This document shows positions 7,411-13,824 of a stretch of 20,970 nucleotides of DNA, piece after piece; within the stretch, counting starts at the first letter, position 1, and every line of letters starts with the position of its first letter. Made by a program: the position numbers and the translations under genes. Below the pieces are notes generated by a model. It saw nothing but the letters and a program-made list of their open reading frames with translations. It did no database searches and was not told where the DNA came from. Source of the stretch: Hyphomicrobiales bacterium. GTDB taxonomy: Bacteria; Pseudomonadota; Alphaproteobacteria; Rhizobiales; Xanthobacteraceae. The stretch covers positions 20,474 to 41,443 of the forward strand of contig PLTE01000334.1 of assembly GCA_003164375.1 (NCBI GenBank), read 5' to 3'.

Positions 7411-7899
7411 ATGCTGCGAATTCTCACCGCTCTCGCGCTAACCTGTTGTCTTACCGTGTCTGCAGGTGCCCAGTTCTGGGGCGCGCCGCTTGCGCCTGCG
7501 CCCGTGGTCAAGCCCCCGGCTCCGACGAAGCCACCGGCGCAAGCGTCAACGCCGGCCCAGCCATCAGGTCCACCGCAGCGGCCGCCGCAGGAGCAACCTG
7601 CGCCCTACGATCGCGACCTGCAGCGGCTATCGGAAATCCTCGGCGCGCTGCATTTCTTGCGCGGTATTTGCAACTCGAACGAAGGCCAGAAGTGGCGCAG
7701 CGAGGCGCAAACGCTGATCGATGCCGAAGCGCCAACCGGCGATCGCCACGATGCGATGGTGGCGGGCTTCAACCGCGGCTATCACGGCTTCCAGCAGAGC
7801 TATCGGACTTGCACGCCAGCGGCCAACGTCGTCATTCGCCGCTATCTTGAAGAGGGCGCCAAGATCGCCCGCGACATCACCGCCCGCTATGCTAATTAG
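7411..7899 (+). CDS. TIGR02301-like secreted protein of unknown function
   Basis: 162 residues from the ATG at 7411. In-frame ATGs at 7336 (ATGA overlap with the NUDIX stop) and 7396 are alternatives, but 7411 gives the cleanest Sec signal peptide, MLRILTALALTCCLTVSAGA. A Pro/Ala-rich spacer of about 40 residues follows, then a helical domain of about 95 residues starting YDRDLQRLSEILGALHFLR, with NSNEGQKWR, AGFNRGYHGFQQSYRTCTP and a C-terminal helix. I recognise this as the TIGR02301 pattern found in alphaproteobacteria. No function is known to me. Two Cys in the domain (RGICN and RTCTP) could form a disulfide in the periplasm. It may be cotranscribed with the NUDIX gene. Confidence 0.75.
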   Translation: MLRILTALALTCCLTVSAGAQFWGAPLAPAPVVKPPAPTKPPAQASTPAQPSGPPQRPPQEQPAPYDRDLQRLSEILGALHFLRGICNSNEGQKWRSEAQTLIDAEAPTGDRHDAMVAGFNRGYHGFQQSYRTCTPAANVVIRRYLEEGAKIARDITARYAN

Positions 7900-7946
7900 A
7901 GCATGATCCCGAAGAGTGGGGGCCGGTCTTCGGAAAAGATGATGCT
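7900..7946. repeat. Imperfect palindromic intergenic repeat (Bradyrhizobium-type)
   Basis: The element begins AGCATGATCCCGAAG and ends CTTCGGAAAAGATGATGCT, so the outer arms are inverted copies with a few mismatches around a G-rich centre. It starts directly after the stop codon of the TIGR02301-like gene. From memory, a near-identical palindrome is present in many copies between genes in Bradyrhizobium and Rhodopseudomonas. As RNA it would fold into a long hairpin and could protect or end the upstream transcript. Only one copy is visible in this window, so its dispersed nature rests on recognition, not on this sequence. Confidence 0.6.
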
Positions 7947-8054
7947 GAAACGATAAATCTACCCCGGAAATGAGGTTCCCCCGCCTATTAACCGTCCCTT
8001 TAGGTTCGACTTAGCCCGTCGCCGTGCCATGCTAGTTTGACTACCGGTAGGGAC

Positions 8055-8071
8055 ATCGCCGGGCTGGCGAT
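8055..8071 (+). promoter_or_regulatory. Hairpin in the leader of the 88-residue protein gene
   Basis: ATCGCC, a 5-base GGGCT loop and GGCGAT form a perfect 6-bp stem that ends 12 bases before the ATG at 8084. The 10-bp palindrome CTACCGGTAG lies just upstream at 8041-8050. The hairpin would lie next to the ribosome-binding region, so an effect on translation is possible. No match to a known riboswitch was recognised. Confidence 0.3.
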
Positions 8072-8083
8072 AACGAGACAGCA

Positions 8084-8350
8084 ATGAGAATAGCGACGCA
8101 AAATCACGTGCTCCGCGAACCATTGGCCGAGCACGAGCAGAAGCAGCTCGCGCTGGGCTATCTGCAGGATGCCTGGACCGAAGCGTCGCACGACGGCGTC
8201 GACGGCGACTGCCTAGCGCAGACCGCGCTGTTCTTGGCGCTGGCCGAGTTGATCTCGACCTATGGCGAAGAAGCGGCCGCCCGCTATACCGACAACCTGA
8301 GCGCGCGCATTCGCAACGGCGAATTCTCCGTCGAACTGTCGCGCCAATAA
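8084..8350 (+). CDS. Conserved hypothetical protein, 88 residues
   Basis: The frame opens with ATG at 8084 and has a balanced soluble composition: no signal peptide and no membrane segment. It appears mostly helical, with blocks LAEHEQKQLALGYLQDAW, DGVDGDCLAQTALFLALAEL and YGEEAAARYTDNL. I do not recognise a domain, although similar short proteins with a DGVDGDCLAQ block occur, from memory, in Bradyrhizobium relatives. A purine-rich GAGACA lies 5 bases before the ATG. It converges on the response regulator gene with a 10-bp gap. Coding status is supported by codon-position GC bias and protein-like composition; function is open. Confidence 0.65.
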   Translation: MRIATQNHVLREPLAEHEQKQLALGYLQDAWTEASHDGVDGDCLAQTALFLALAELISTYGEEAAARYTDNLSARIRNGEFSVELSRQ

Positions 8351-8360
8351 CGCCTCTAAT

Positions 8361-9110
8361 TCACGCACGTTTCGGGTTGAGAGCGCGCAAGCCGTAGAAG
8401 CCGGACAGCACGGCCTCGATGTCGGCGGGAAAAAACGGCTTCTTGAGAAACGCCGCGCCCAAGGCGCGCGCGCGGTCGGCAAGCTCCTCCTGCGGCGTCG
8501 ACGTCATCATCACCACGTTGACACTGCGTTTCTCGCGCTGGAACTCGGCCAAGGTGTCCATGCCGTTGAAGTTTGGCATGTTGTAATCGAGGAAGACGAC
8601 GTGGAAATCGCCCTCGCGCACCAGCTTGAGCGCGGCTAAGCCCTCCTCAGCATCGCTCACCTCGAGCGGAAAGCGCGTCGCGGCAAGTGTTTTGCGCACG
8701 ATGGTTCGCATCGTCGAGGAATCGTCGACCACCAGCACGCGGCTCGGCAGCCGCACCCGCACCGAACGCTCGAGCAGCCACTTCGCTTCTTCCAGCCGCG
8801 ACGGCTTGCCGGCTAGGCCGTCGGTTTCGAACGATTGCACGGTCGCGCCGGCGGCAAGATGCATCGTGAAGGCAGGCTTTGCCGTGGCGCGGATTGTCGA
8901 GGTGACGCGCGTTAATTCCCCCGGCTCCAATGCCTCGTCGAGATAAGCAAGATCGGCGGCTTCGGCAGGGGCGCGACAGCTGGCGGCGTCGGTCGCCTCG
9001 ATGACCTCAATCGGTACCGTTACGGACGATGACGCGTGCCGGAACAGGTCGCGCAGGCCCTGCTCCGGCGACACCACAAGTGCGCGCAAGGACAACAAGT
9101 CTTCGATCAT
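8361..9110 (-). CDS. Response regulator with N-terminal degenerate receiver and C-terminal receiver domain
   Basis: 249 residues. The C-terminal receiver (about 123-240) is complete: acidic pair Asp129-Asp130 in VLVVDDSSTMR, phosphoacceptor Asp175 in FLDYNMPN, Thr203 in MMTSTP and Lys223 or Lys224 in FLKKPF, the CheY pattern. Residues 8-90 look like a second, decayed receiver: a strand ALVVSPEQGLRDLF where the acidic pair is lost, then ADLAYLDEAL with an Asp58 at the phosphoacceptor position. No DNA-binding or enzyme output domain is present, so it probably acts by protein contact, as CheY-like regulators do. No partner kinase gene lies nearby. A perfect TATAAT lies about 145 bp upstream on this strand. 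Confidence 0.85.
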   Translation of the reverse strand: MIEDLLSLRALVVSPEQGLRDLFRHASSSVTVPIEVIEATDAASCRAPAEAADLAYLDEALEPGELTRVTSTIRATAKPAFTMHLAAGATVQSFETDGLAGKPSRLEEAKWLLERSVRVRLPSRVLVVDDSSTMRTIVRKTLAATRFPLEVSDAEEGLAALKLVREGDFHVVFLDYNMPNFNGMDTLAEFQREKRSVNVVMMTSTPQEELADRARALGAAFLKKPFFPADIEAVLSGFYGLRALNPKRA

Positions 9111-9254
9111 GTGATACCGTTGGATGCCTGGCGCGAATTCCCCACACGCACAGGCTAGGCCGTTGATACTAGATAAGCGCCCGCCGGGCGGCGCAACGAC
9201 AAGGCAGGTTATATTTCAATAAATCAGAACACCGGCGCCCACCCGGTGATCCCT

Positions 9255-9285
9255 ATTATAGCAAAGATTTGTCACAGTCTGTAAA
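9255..9285 (-). promoter_or_regulatory. Candidate sigma-70 promoter for the response regulator gene
   Basis: On the minus strand a perfect TATAAT occupies 9260-9255. A TTTACA lies at 9285-9280 with a long 19-bp spacer (TTACAG gives 18). Transcription would leave a leader of about 135-140 bases before the ATG at 9110. The leader would begin close to a 6-bp stem, CACCGG/CCGGTG, at 9230-9248. This is the best consensus -10 match I noticed in an intergenic region, but it is a sequence match only. Confidence 0.35.
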
Positions 9286-9333
9286 CGCGACAGCCGCCGA
9301 GATAAGCCTTGCGGTAACATTGTAGCGGGCTTA

Positions 9334-9365
9334 GGCATCGACCTATAAAGGCATCGGCATATAAA
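9334..9365 (+). repeat. Two-copy 16-bp tandem repeat directly upstream of ygfZ
   Basis: GGCATCGACCTATAAA at 9334-9349 is followed at once by GGCATCGGCATATAAA at 9350-9365, with two mismatches. Each copy ends in a TATAAA box. The second copy ends 12 bases before the ygfZ ATG, so the repeat lies in the leader or core promoter. It may duplicate a -10 element or an AAAGG ribosome-binding stretch. Confidence 0.5.
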
Positions 9366-9377
9366 GGCTTTGACCGC

Positions 9378-10304
9378 ATGAAAGCTGCCCTCCTCCCAGA
9401 CCGTGGTGTGGTCAAGGTTGCCGGCGACGGCGCCCGGAATTTTCTCCATGGGCTGGTCACTGCCGATATCCTCAAGCTTGCCCCCGGAGCGGCGCGTTTC
9501 TGCGCACTCTTGACGCCACAGGGCAAAATCATCGCCGACTTCATAGCGGTCGAGGTGCCCGCGGCGCAGGCTGCAGTCGAAGGCGGCGGCTTTTTTCTCG
9601 ACATCCCCCGCGCGCTCGGTCCGACGCTCGTCGCCAAACTCAATCTCTACAAATTGCGCGCCAAGGTCACTGTCGAAGATTTATCCGAACGGCTTGGCGT
9701 GCTCGCGGCTTGGAACGGAACTTGGGATGGAGCTTGGGACGGCGGCAGGACGACCGGTTACGGCTTGTGTTACGCAGATCCGCGTCTGCTGGCGCTCGGC
9801 TTGCGCATAATGATACCGCCGCATGATGCCTCCACCGCCGCGGCCAAGTTTGGCGCGGACCTTGTTACGGCGAGCGAATACGAAGCGCACCGCATTGCGC
9901 TCGGCGTGCCACGCGGCGAGGTCGATTTCGGTTACGGCGACGCATTTCCGCATGAAGCCGACATGGACCAGCTCGGCGGCGTCGACTTTACCAAAGGCTG
10001 CTATGTCGGCCAGGAGGTGGTGTCACGGATGGAGCATCGCGGCATTGCGCGCACGCGCGCCGTGCCGGTCCGCTACGACGGCGCCGCGCCGCAGGCCGGC
10101 GTCGCGGTGATGGCCGGAGCGCAGTCGGTCGGAATTATGGGCTCGGCCGCGCACGGGTGCGGGCTGGCGCTGTTGCGCCTCGACCGCGTCGCCGATGCAA
10201 TCACGCGCGGTGAGCCGCTGACCGCCGGCGGCGCACCGATCCGCCTGGTCAAACCGGACTGGGCGCGCTTTGCCTTCCCCGGAGACAACAAGGCCGCCGA
10301 ATGA
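9378..10304 (+). CDS. ygfZ: YgfZ/GcvT-like folate-binding protein (iron-sulfur cluster maintenance)
   Basis: 308 residues. The diagnostic motif KGCYVGQE runs from Lys206 to Glu213 within VDFTKGCYVGQEVVSRMEHRG; its Cys is the conserved functional residue of the YgfZ/IBA57 family. The N-terminus carries VKVAGDGARNFLHGLVTADI, matching the folate-binding fold shared with the glycine cleavage T-protein, and LTPQGKIIADF follows. The family uses tetrahydrofolate in maturation or repair of iron-sulfur enzymes, including MiaB-dependent tRNA modification in Escherichia coli. The ATG at 9378 has only a weak AAAGG ribosome site. The stop overlaps the tag start as ATGA. A short repeat of GGAACTTGGGATGGAGC type lies near 9715-9740 inside a non-conserved loop. 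Confidence 0.92.
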   Translation: MKAALLPDRGVVKVAGDGARNFLHGLVTADILKLAPGAARFCALLTPQGKIIADFIAVEVPAAQAAVEGGGFFLDIPRALGPTLVAKLNLYKLRAKVTVEDLSERLGVLAAWNGTWDGAWDGGRTTGYGLCYADPRLLALGLRIMIPPHDASTAAAKFGADLVTASEYEAHRIALGVPRGEVDFGYGDAFPHEADMDQLGGVDFTKGCYVGQEVVSRMEHRGIARTRAVPVRYDGAAPQAGVAVMAGAQSVGIMGSAAHGCGLALLRLDRVADAITRGEPLTAGGAPIRLVKPDWARFAFPGDNKAAE

Positions 10305-10927
10305 CCGATCTTACTCCCGCCCGGATGCTCGAAGATCCGCCCGTAAAGCGCTGCGCGTGGCCCAAGGAGGATCCCCTCTACATCGCCTATCATGACGAGG
10401 AGTGGGGCGTGCCGGAATACGGCGACCGCGCGCTCTATGAAAAACTGGTGCTCGACGGCTTCCAGGCCGGCCTATCGTGGATCATCATTCTGCGTAAACG
10501 CGAAAACTTCCGCCGCGCTTTCGACGGTTTCGTGCCGGAAAAAATCGCCCGCTACCGGCCCGCCAAGATCGAGCGGCTGATGGCCGACGCCGGCATCGTG
10601 CGCAATCGCGCCAAGATCGAGGGCGCGGTGCTCTCGGCGCGCGCCTGGCTCGACGTCATGGAGAAAGGTCCCGGTTTTTCGCAATTGTTATGGGACTTCG
10701 TCGATGGCCGGCCCAAGCGCAACGCCTACCGCTCCAGCAAACAAGTGCCGGCCGAAACCGCGATCTCGCGCGAAATGTCCAAGGAACTCTCGAGCCGCGG
10801 CTTCAAATTCTGCGGACCGACCATCGTCTATGCCTTCATGCAGGCCGTTGGCATGGTCAACGATCATCTCGTGACTTGTCATCGCCACGCGGCGTGCACT
10901 GCGCTCGGATTGGAAGGCCGTGTCTGA
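10301..10927 (+). CDS. tag: DNA-3-methyladenine glycosylase I
   Basis: 208 residues. The N-terminus RCAWPKEDPLYIAYHDEEWG gives zinc ligands Cys18 and His31, and NDHLVTC near the end supplies His189 and Cys193, matching the zinc site of Escherichia coli Tag. FQAGLSWIIILRKRENF lies in the helix-hairpin region. The position equivalent to E. coli Glu38, which contacts the base, is Asp52 here; I recall this as common in alphaproteobacterial members. Tag removes 3-methyladenine from alkylated DNA and leaves an abasic site. The gene overlaps ygfZ by 4 bp and the next gene by 8 bp, so it is translated as part of a tight operon. About 14 residues extend the N-terminus beyond the E. coli protein. Confidence 0.94.
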   Translation: MTDLTPARMLEDPPVKRCAWPKEDPLYIAYHDEEWGVPEYGDRALYEKLVLDGFQAGLSWIIILRKRENFRRAFDGFVPEKIARYRPAKIERLMADAGIVRNRAKIEGAVLSARAWLDVMEKGPGFSQLLWDFVDGRPKRNAYRSSKQVPAETAISREMSKELSSRGFKFCGPTIVYAFMQAVGMVNDHLVTCHRHAACTALGLEGRV

Positions 10928-11549
10928 GAAAACGCCGCGCACCCAATCGCGCGGTCGCGCTGGAGCGCGCGCCTGGCAGCGCATGTTGTCGGGGCGCCGG
11001 CTCGATCTGCTCGACCCCTCGCCGCTCGATATCGAAATCGAAGACATCGCGCATGGACTCGCTCGGGTGGCGCGCTGGAACGGACAAACCAGCGGCGCCC
11101 ATATTTATTCGGTGGCGCAGCATTGTCTTCTGGTCGAGGCCTTGGCGCGCGCGCGGGTGCCGCGGCTCGATCGCAGGCTGCGCCTCGCCGTGCTGCTGCA
11201 TGACGCGCCCGAATATGTGATCGGCGACATGATCTCGCCGTTCAAGGCGGTGATCGGCGACGCCTACAAGGCGGTCGAGCGCCGCTTGTTAACGGCAATC
11301 CATCTGCGCTTCGGCCTGCCGGCGCAATCGGCGCCGGACGTAGCGCTTCTGATCAAGGCGGCTGACCGGCAAGCCGCTTATCTCGAAGCGACGTGGCTCG
11401 CCGGCTTCGCGGCCGCAGAAGCCAGGCGCTTCTTCGGCCGCCCGCCGAAATTCTCCGCCGCCCTGGAGCGCGATTACTTAAAGCCCTGGCCCGCCGAGGC
11501 GGCACAGACACGCTTTGCCGAACGGTTCATCAAGCTCCTCGGCGAATGA
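10920..11549 (+). CDS. HD-domain phosphohydrolase, YfbR-like (probable 5'-nucleotidase)
   Basis: 209 residues from a GTG at 10920 that overlaps the tag stop by 8 bp; an ATG at 10983 is the alternative start. The HD metal site is visible: His68 in YSVAQHCLLVE, His94-Asp95 in LLHDAPEYVIGDMISPFK, and a distal Asp149 in IKAADRQ. The arrangement matches YfbR-type enzymes that dephosphorylate deoxynucleoside 5'-monophosphates, though many such proteins are annotated only as HD hydrolases. The first 25 residues are basic and look disordered. Being in an operon with tag suggests a place in nucleotide salvage or repair (inference). It is cytoplasmic. Confidence 0.85.
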   Translation: MSEKTPRTQSRGRAGARAWQRMLSGRRLDLLDPSPLDIEIEDIAHGLARVARWNGQTSGAHIYSVAQHCLLVEALARARVPRLDRRLRLAVLLHDAPEYVIGDMISPFKAVIGDAYKAVERRLLTAIHLRFGLPAQSAPDVALLIKAADRQAAYLEATWLAGFAAAEARRFFGRPPKFSAALERDYLKPWPAEAAQTRFAERFIKLLGE

Positions 11550-11630
11550 GCTGGCGGCAGTGCGCGAAGCCACACTTGCGCCGCCTGCGCTATTTATATC
11601 AAAAGAAGCTGGCAATGATCGGCTGATTCC

Positions 11631-12137
11631 ATGATTTACGTCTGCTCCCTCGCGCGCCTGCAAAAAACTATTGACGATACCGGCGCGCGCCACGTCGTGT
11701 CGTTGATCGGCGACGAGGCCCGGCTCGAAAGGCCGACGTCGATCGCATCTGAGAACCATCTCTGGCTGCGCCTGCACGATATTTCCGACCCGCTCGACGG
11801 CTACATCATGCCGGGCGAAGCTCACGTCGCGGAGCTTCTCGATTTCATCCGCGATTGGGACCGCCGCGCGCCGCTGGTGGTGCATTGCTACATGGGCATC
11901 AGCCGCTCGACCGCGAGCGCGTTCGCCGCCGTCTGTGCGCTCAATCCCCGCCGCGACGAGGGCGGCATCGCGCAGGCGTTGCGGCGGGCCTCGCCGACGG
12001 CGACGCCGAATATCCGCATTGTCTCGCTCGCCGACCGGCTCCTTGGCCGCGACGGCCGCATGGTCTCAGCGGTCGAAACCATCGGCCGCGGGATCGTCGC
12101 CACGGAGGCTGAGCCATTCCGGCTCGATCTAGAGTGA
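11631..12137 (+). CDS. Tyrosine/dual-specificity phosphatase-like protein
   Basis: 168 residues. The P-loop HCYMGISRS gives the CX5R signature with Cys86 and Arg92, and LRLHDISDP around residue 50 could supply the general acid Asp. It would dephosphorylate phosphotyrosine or small phosphate esters through a Cys intermediate; the substrate is unknown. The family is common in Rhizobiales downstream of metabolic operons. It follows the HD gene by 81 bp on the same strand, with no strong ribosome site before the ATG, so it may or may not be cotranscribed. It converges on the secreted-protein gene at 12156 across a hairpin. Confidence 0.85.
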   Translation: MIYVCSLARLQKTIDDTGARHVVSLIGDEARLERPTSIASENHLWLRLHDISDPLDGYIMPGEAHVAELLDFIRDWDRRAPLVVHCYMGISRSTASAFAAVCALNPRRDEGGIAQALRRASPTATPNIRIVSLADRLLGRDGRMVSAVETIGRGIVATEAEPFRLDLE

Positions 12138-12146
12138 TATTTGGTA

Positions 12147-12165
12147 GGAAGAGGATCACTCTTCC
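12147..12165. terminator. Short perfect hairpin between converging genes, candidate bidirectional terminator
   Basis: GGAAGAG, five bases GATCA and CTCTTCC form a 7-bp perfect stem with no mismatch. It follows the phosphatase stop (12137) by 9 bases. The minus-strand stop codon TGA of the secreted-protein gene occupies three bases of the stem-loop (12156-12158). No T-run follows on either side, so factor-independent termination would be weak. Confidence 0.4.
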
Positions 12166-12671
12166 AACGACGGCCGCAATGCCGGCCGCGTCGTCACGAT
12201 CGGGGTCGGCCGGCTATTGGCGATCGGGGTCGCTTCCGCCGATTCCGGCGAACCGCTGATGAGCTGGGTGCGCGGATTTCGCTGGGAGAAATCGCAATAG
12301 GCAAAGCCCAGACCGGAAATCGAACCGCGGAAGCTCTTGTAATCGAGCTTCTGCACGCGAAAGCAAGGCGTGATCGGCAGACCGGACAGATGCGCGCACA
12401 TCGAGCCGCCATCGACCCTGAGTGTGCCGGCAGGCAATGCCGCGAAGCGGGTCTCGCCCTGCCCGCGAATTTTTATCGTGCCGACGACCGAGCCATCGGG
12501 GAACACGCGGCCGACCCCCGCTGTGCCCTCGAAGCAGGTATAGGAGAACAATTTGCCGATCACAAAGGCGCGGGCCTGCTCCGGCCCAAGGTCTTCGGCG
12601 AGGGCCGCACCGGTCGCCAATGCCCCGGTAGCCACAAGACCCGCACAGACAACAGCGACGCGCAGCAACAT
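12156..12671 (-). CDS. Secreted protein of unknown function with four Cys
   Basis: 171 residues from the ATG at 12671, chosen because GGAG lies 10 bases upstream and the frame then begins with a Sec signal peptide, MLLRVAVVCAGLVATGALAT, continuing to GAALA before EDLG. The open frame extends to 12779, but that part lacks a signal. The mature domain contains VIGKLFSYTCFEGTAGVGRV and a strand-rich middle part, with Cys46, Cys92, Cys103 and Cys126, which suggests two disulfides in the periplasm. The last 40 residues are Pro/Ser/Thr-rich and probably disordered. I do not recognise the family. It lies downstream of acuI on the same strand but with its own 155-bp upstream region. Confidence 0.72.
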   Translation of the reverse strand: MLLRVAVVCAGLVATGALATGAALAEDLGPEQARAFVIGKLFSYTCFEGTAGVGRVFPDGSVVGTIKIRGQGETRFAALPAGTLRVDGGSMCAHLSGLPITPCFRVQKLDYKSFRGSISGLGFAYCDFSQRNPRTQLISGSPESAEATPIANSRPTPIVTTRPALRPSLEE

Positions 12672-12826
12672 CGAAGACTCCACTCCGGATACTCTTACGC
12701 TCAGTGGTTTTAGTCTCAGCACTTCGGCACTAGGCAGTTGGGAGATGTTAACAAGATTTCTTAACCGTCCCCTTACCATAGCGCCCTCGCATCATGGTCT
12801 AAATTTGTCGCCAAATTCCAAACCGG

Positions 12827-13813
12827 TTACCCGATTTTAACCACAATACGCCCGCGCACCTGCCCCTCGACAATGCGCTGGCCCGCCGCGATGACCTCGT
12901 CGAGGCCGATTTCACTGACCATGGCCGCGATCTTGGACTGGTCGAGGTCGGTCTCCAGTCGGCGCCAGGCCTCTTGCCGCAACGGCAACGGACACATGAC
13001 GGAGTCGATACCGAGGAGCGAGACGCCCCGTAGAATGAACGGGGCGACGGAAGTCGGCAAGTCCATTCCGCCGGCGAGTCCACAGGCGGCAACCGCACCG
13101 CCATAGCGCGTCATCGACAGCACATTGGCGAGCGTCGTCGAGCCCACGGCGTCGATGCCGCCGGCCCAGCGTTCCTTAGCGAGCGGACGGGCGGGGCCCG
13201 ACAGTTCCTTGCGATCGAGAATCTCGGTGGCACCGAGACCCTTGAGATAGCTTGCCTCTTCCGGCCGGCCGGTTGAGGCAATGACCGCATAACCGAGCTT
13301 GGCAAGAAGCGCGACCGCGACCGAGCCGACCCCGCCGGCGGCGCCAGTCACGACCACCGGACCGCGCCCCGGACCGAGGCCCGCGCGCTCCAGCGCCATC
13401 ACCGCGAGCATCGCGGTATAGCCGGCGGTGCCGATCGCCATGGCGTCGCGCGAGCTGATGCCGGCCGGTAGCCGCACCAACCAGTCGCCCTTGACCCGCG
13501 CCTTTTGCGCCAGGGCGCCGAGATGGGTTTCGCCCAGACCCCAACCGTTGAGGATGACCTTGTCGCCCGGCCGCCAATTCGGATGCGATGAAACTTCCAC
13601 GGTGCCTGAGAAGTCGACGCCGGCGATCATCGGGAATCGGCGGACCACCGGCGCCTTGCCCGTGACCGCGAGGCCGTCTTTGTAATTCACCGTCGACCAT
13701 TCGACGCGAACGGTGACGTCCCCGTCCATCAGGTCCTTCTCGTCGAAATCGGCGAGCCGTACCGTCTGGCCGGCCCCCGCTTTGTCGACCACGATTGCCT
13801 TGAAGGTCGCCAT
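12827..13813 (-). CDS. acuI: Acryloyl-CoA reductase AcuI/YhdH-type quinone oxidoreductase (NADPH-dependent MDR)
   Basis: 328 residues, the usual length of AcuI/YhdH/YhfP proteins. Family signatures are STVNYKDGLAVTGKAPVVRR and FPMIAGVDFSGTV at the N-terminus, NGWGLGETHLG in the middle and the nucleotide-binding VVVTGAAGGVGSVAVALLAK near 151-170, with ASTGRPEE after the second strand of the Rossmann fold. No zinc-site Cys cluster is present, as expected. AcuI reduces acryloyl-CoA to propionyl-CoA with NADPH and protects against this reactive thioester. The start ATG at 13813 follows AAGGAG whose first bases are part of the upstream transporter stop, a sign of coupling to that gene. Confidence 0.88.
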   Translation of the reverse strand: MATFKAIVVDKAGAGQTVRLADFDEKDLMDGDVTVRVEWSTVNYKDGLAVTGKAPVVRRFPMIAGVDFSGTVEVSSHPNWRPGDKVILNGWGLGETHLGALAQKARVKGDWLVRLPAGISSRDAMAIGTAGYTAMLAVMALERAGLGPGRGPVVVTGAAGGVGSVAVALLAKLGYAVIASTGRPEEASYLKGLGATEILDRKELSGPARPLAKERWAGGIDAVGSTTLANVLSMTRYGGAVAACGLAGGMDLPTSVAPFILRGVSLLGIDSVMCPLPLRQEAWRRLETDLDQSKIAAMVSEIGLDEVIAAGQRIVEGQVRGRIVVKIG

Positions 13814-13824
13814 GCCGATGCTCC

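Noticed and set aside
12744..12765. Full CtrA site TTAA-N7-TTAA upstream of the secreted-protein gene
   Set aside because: The two TTAA blocks are 9 bases apart, not 7.
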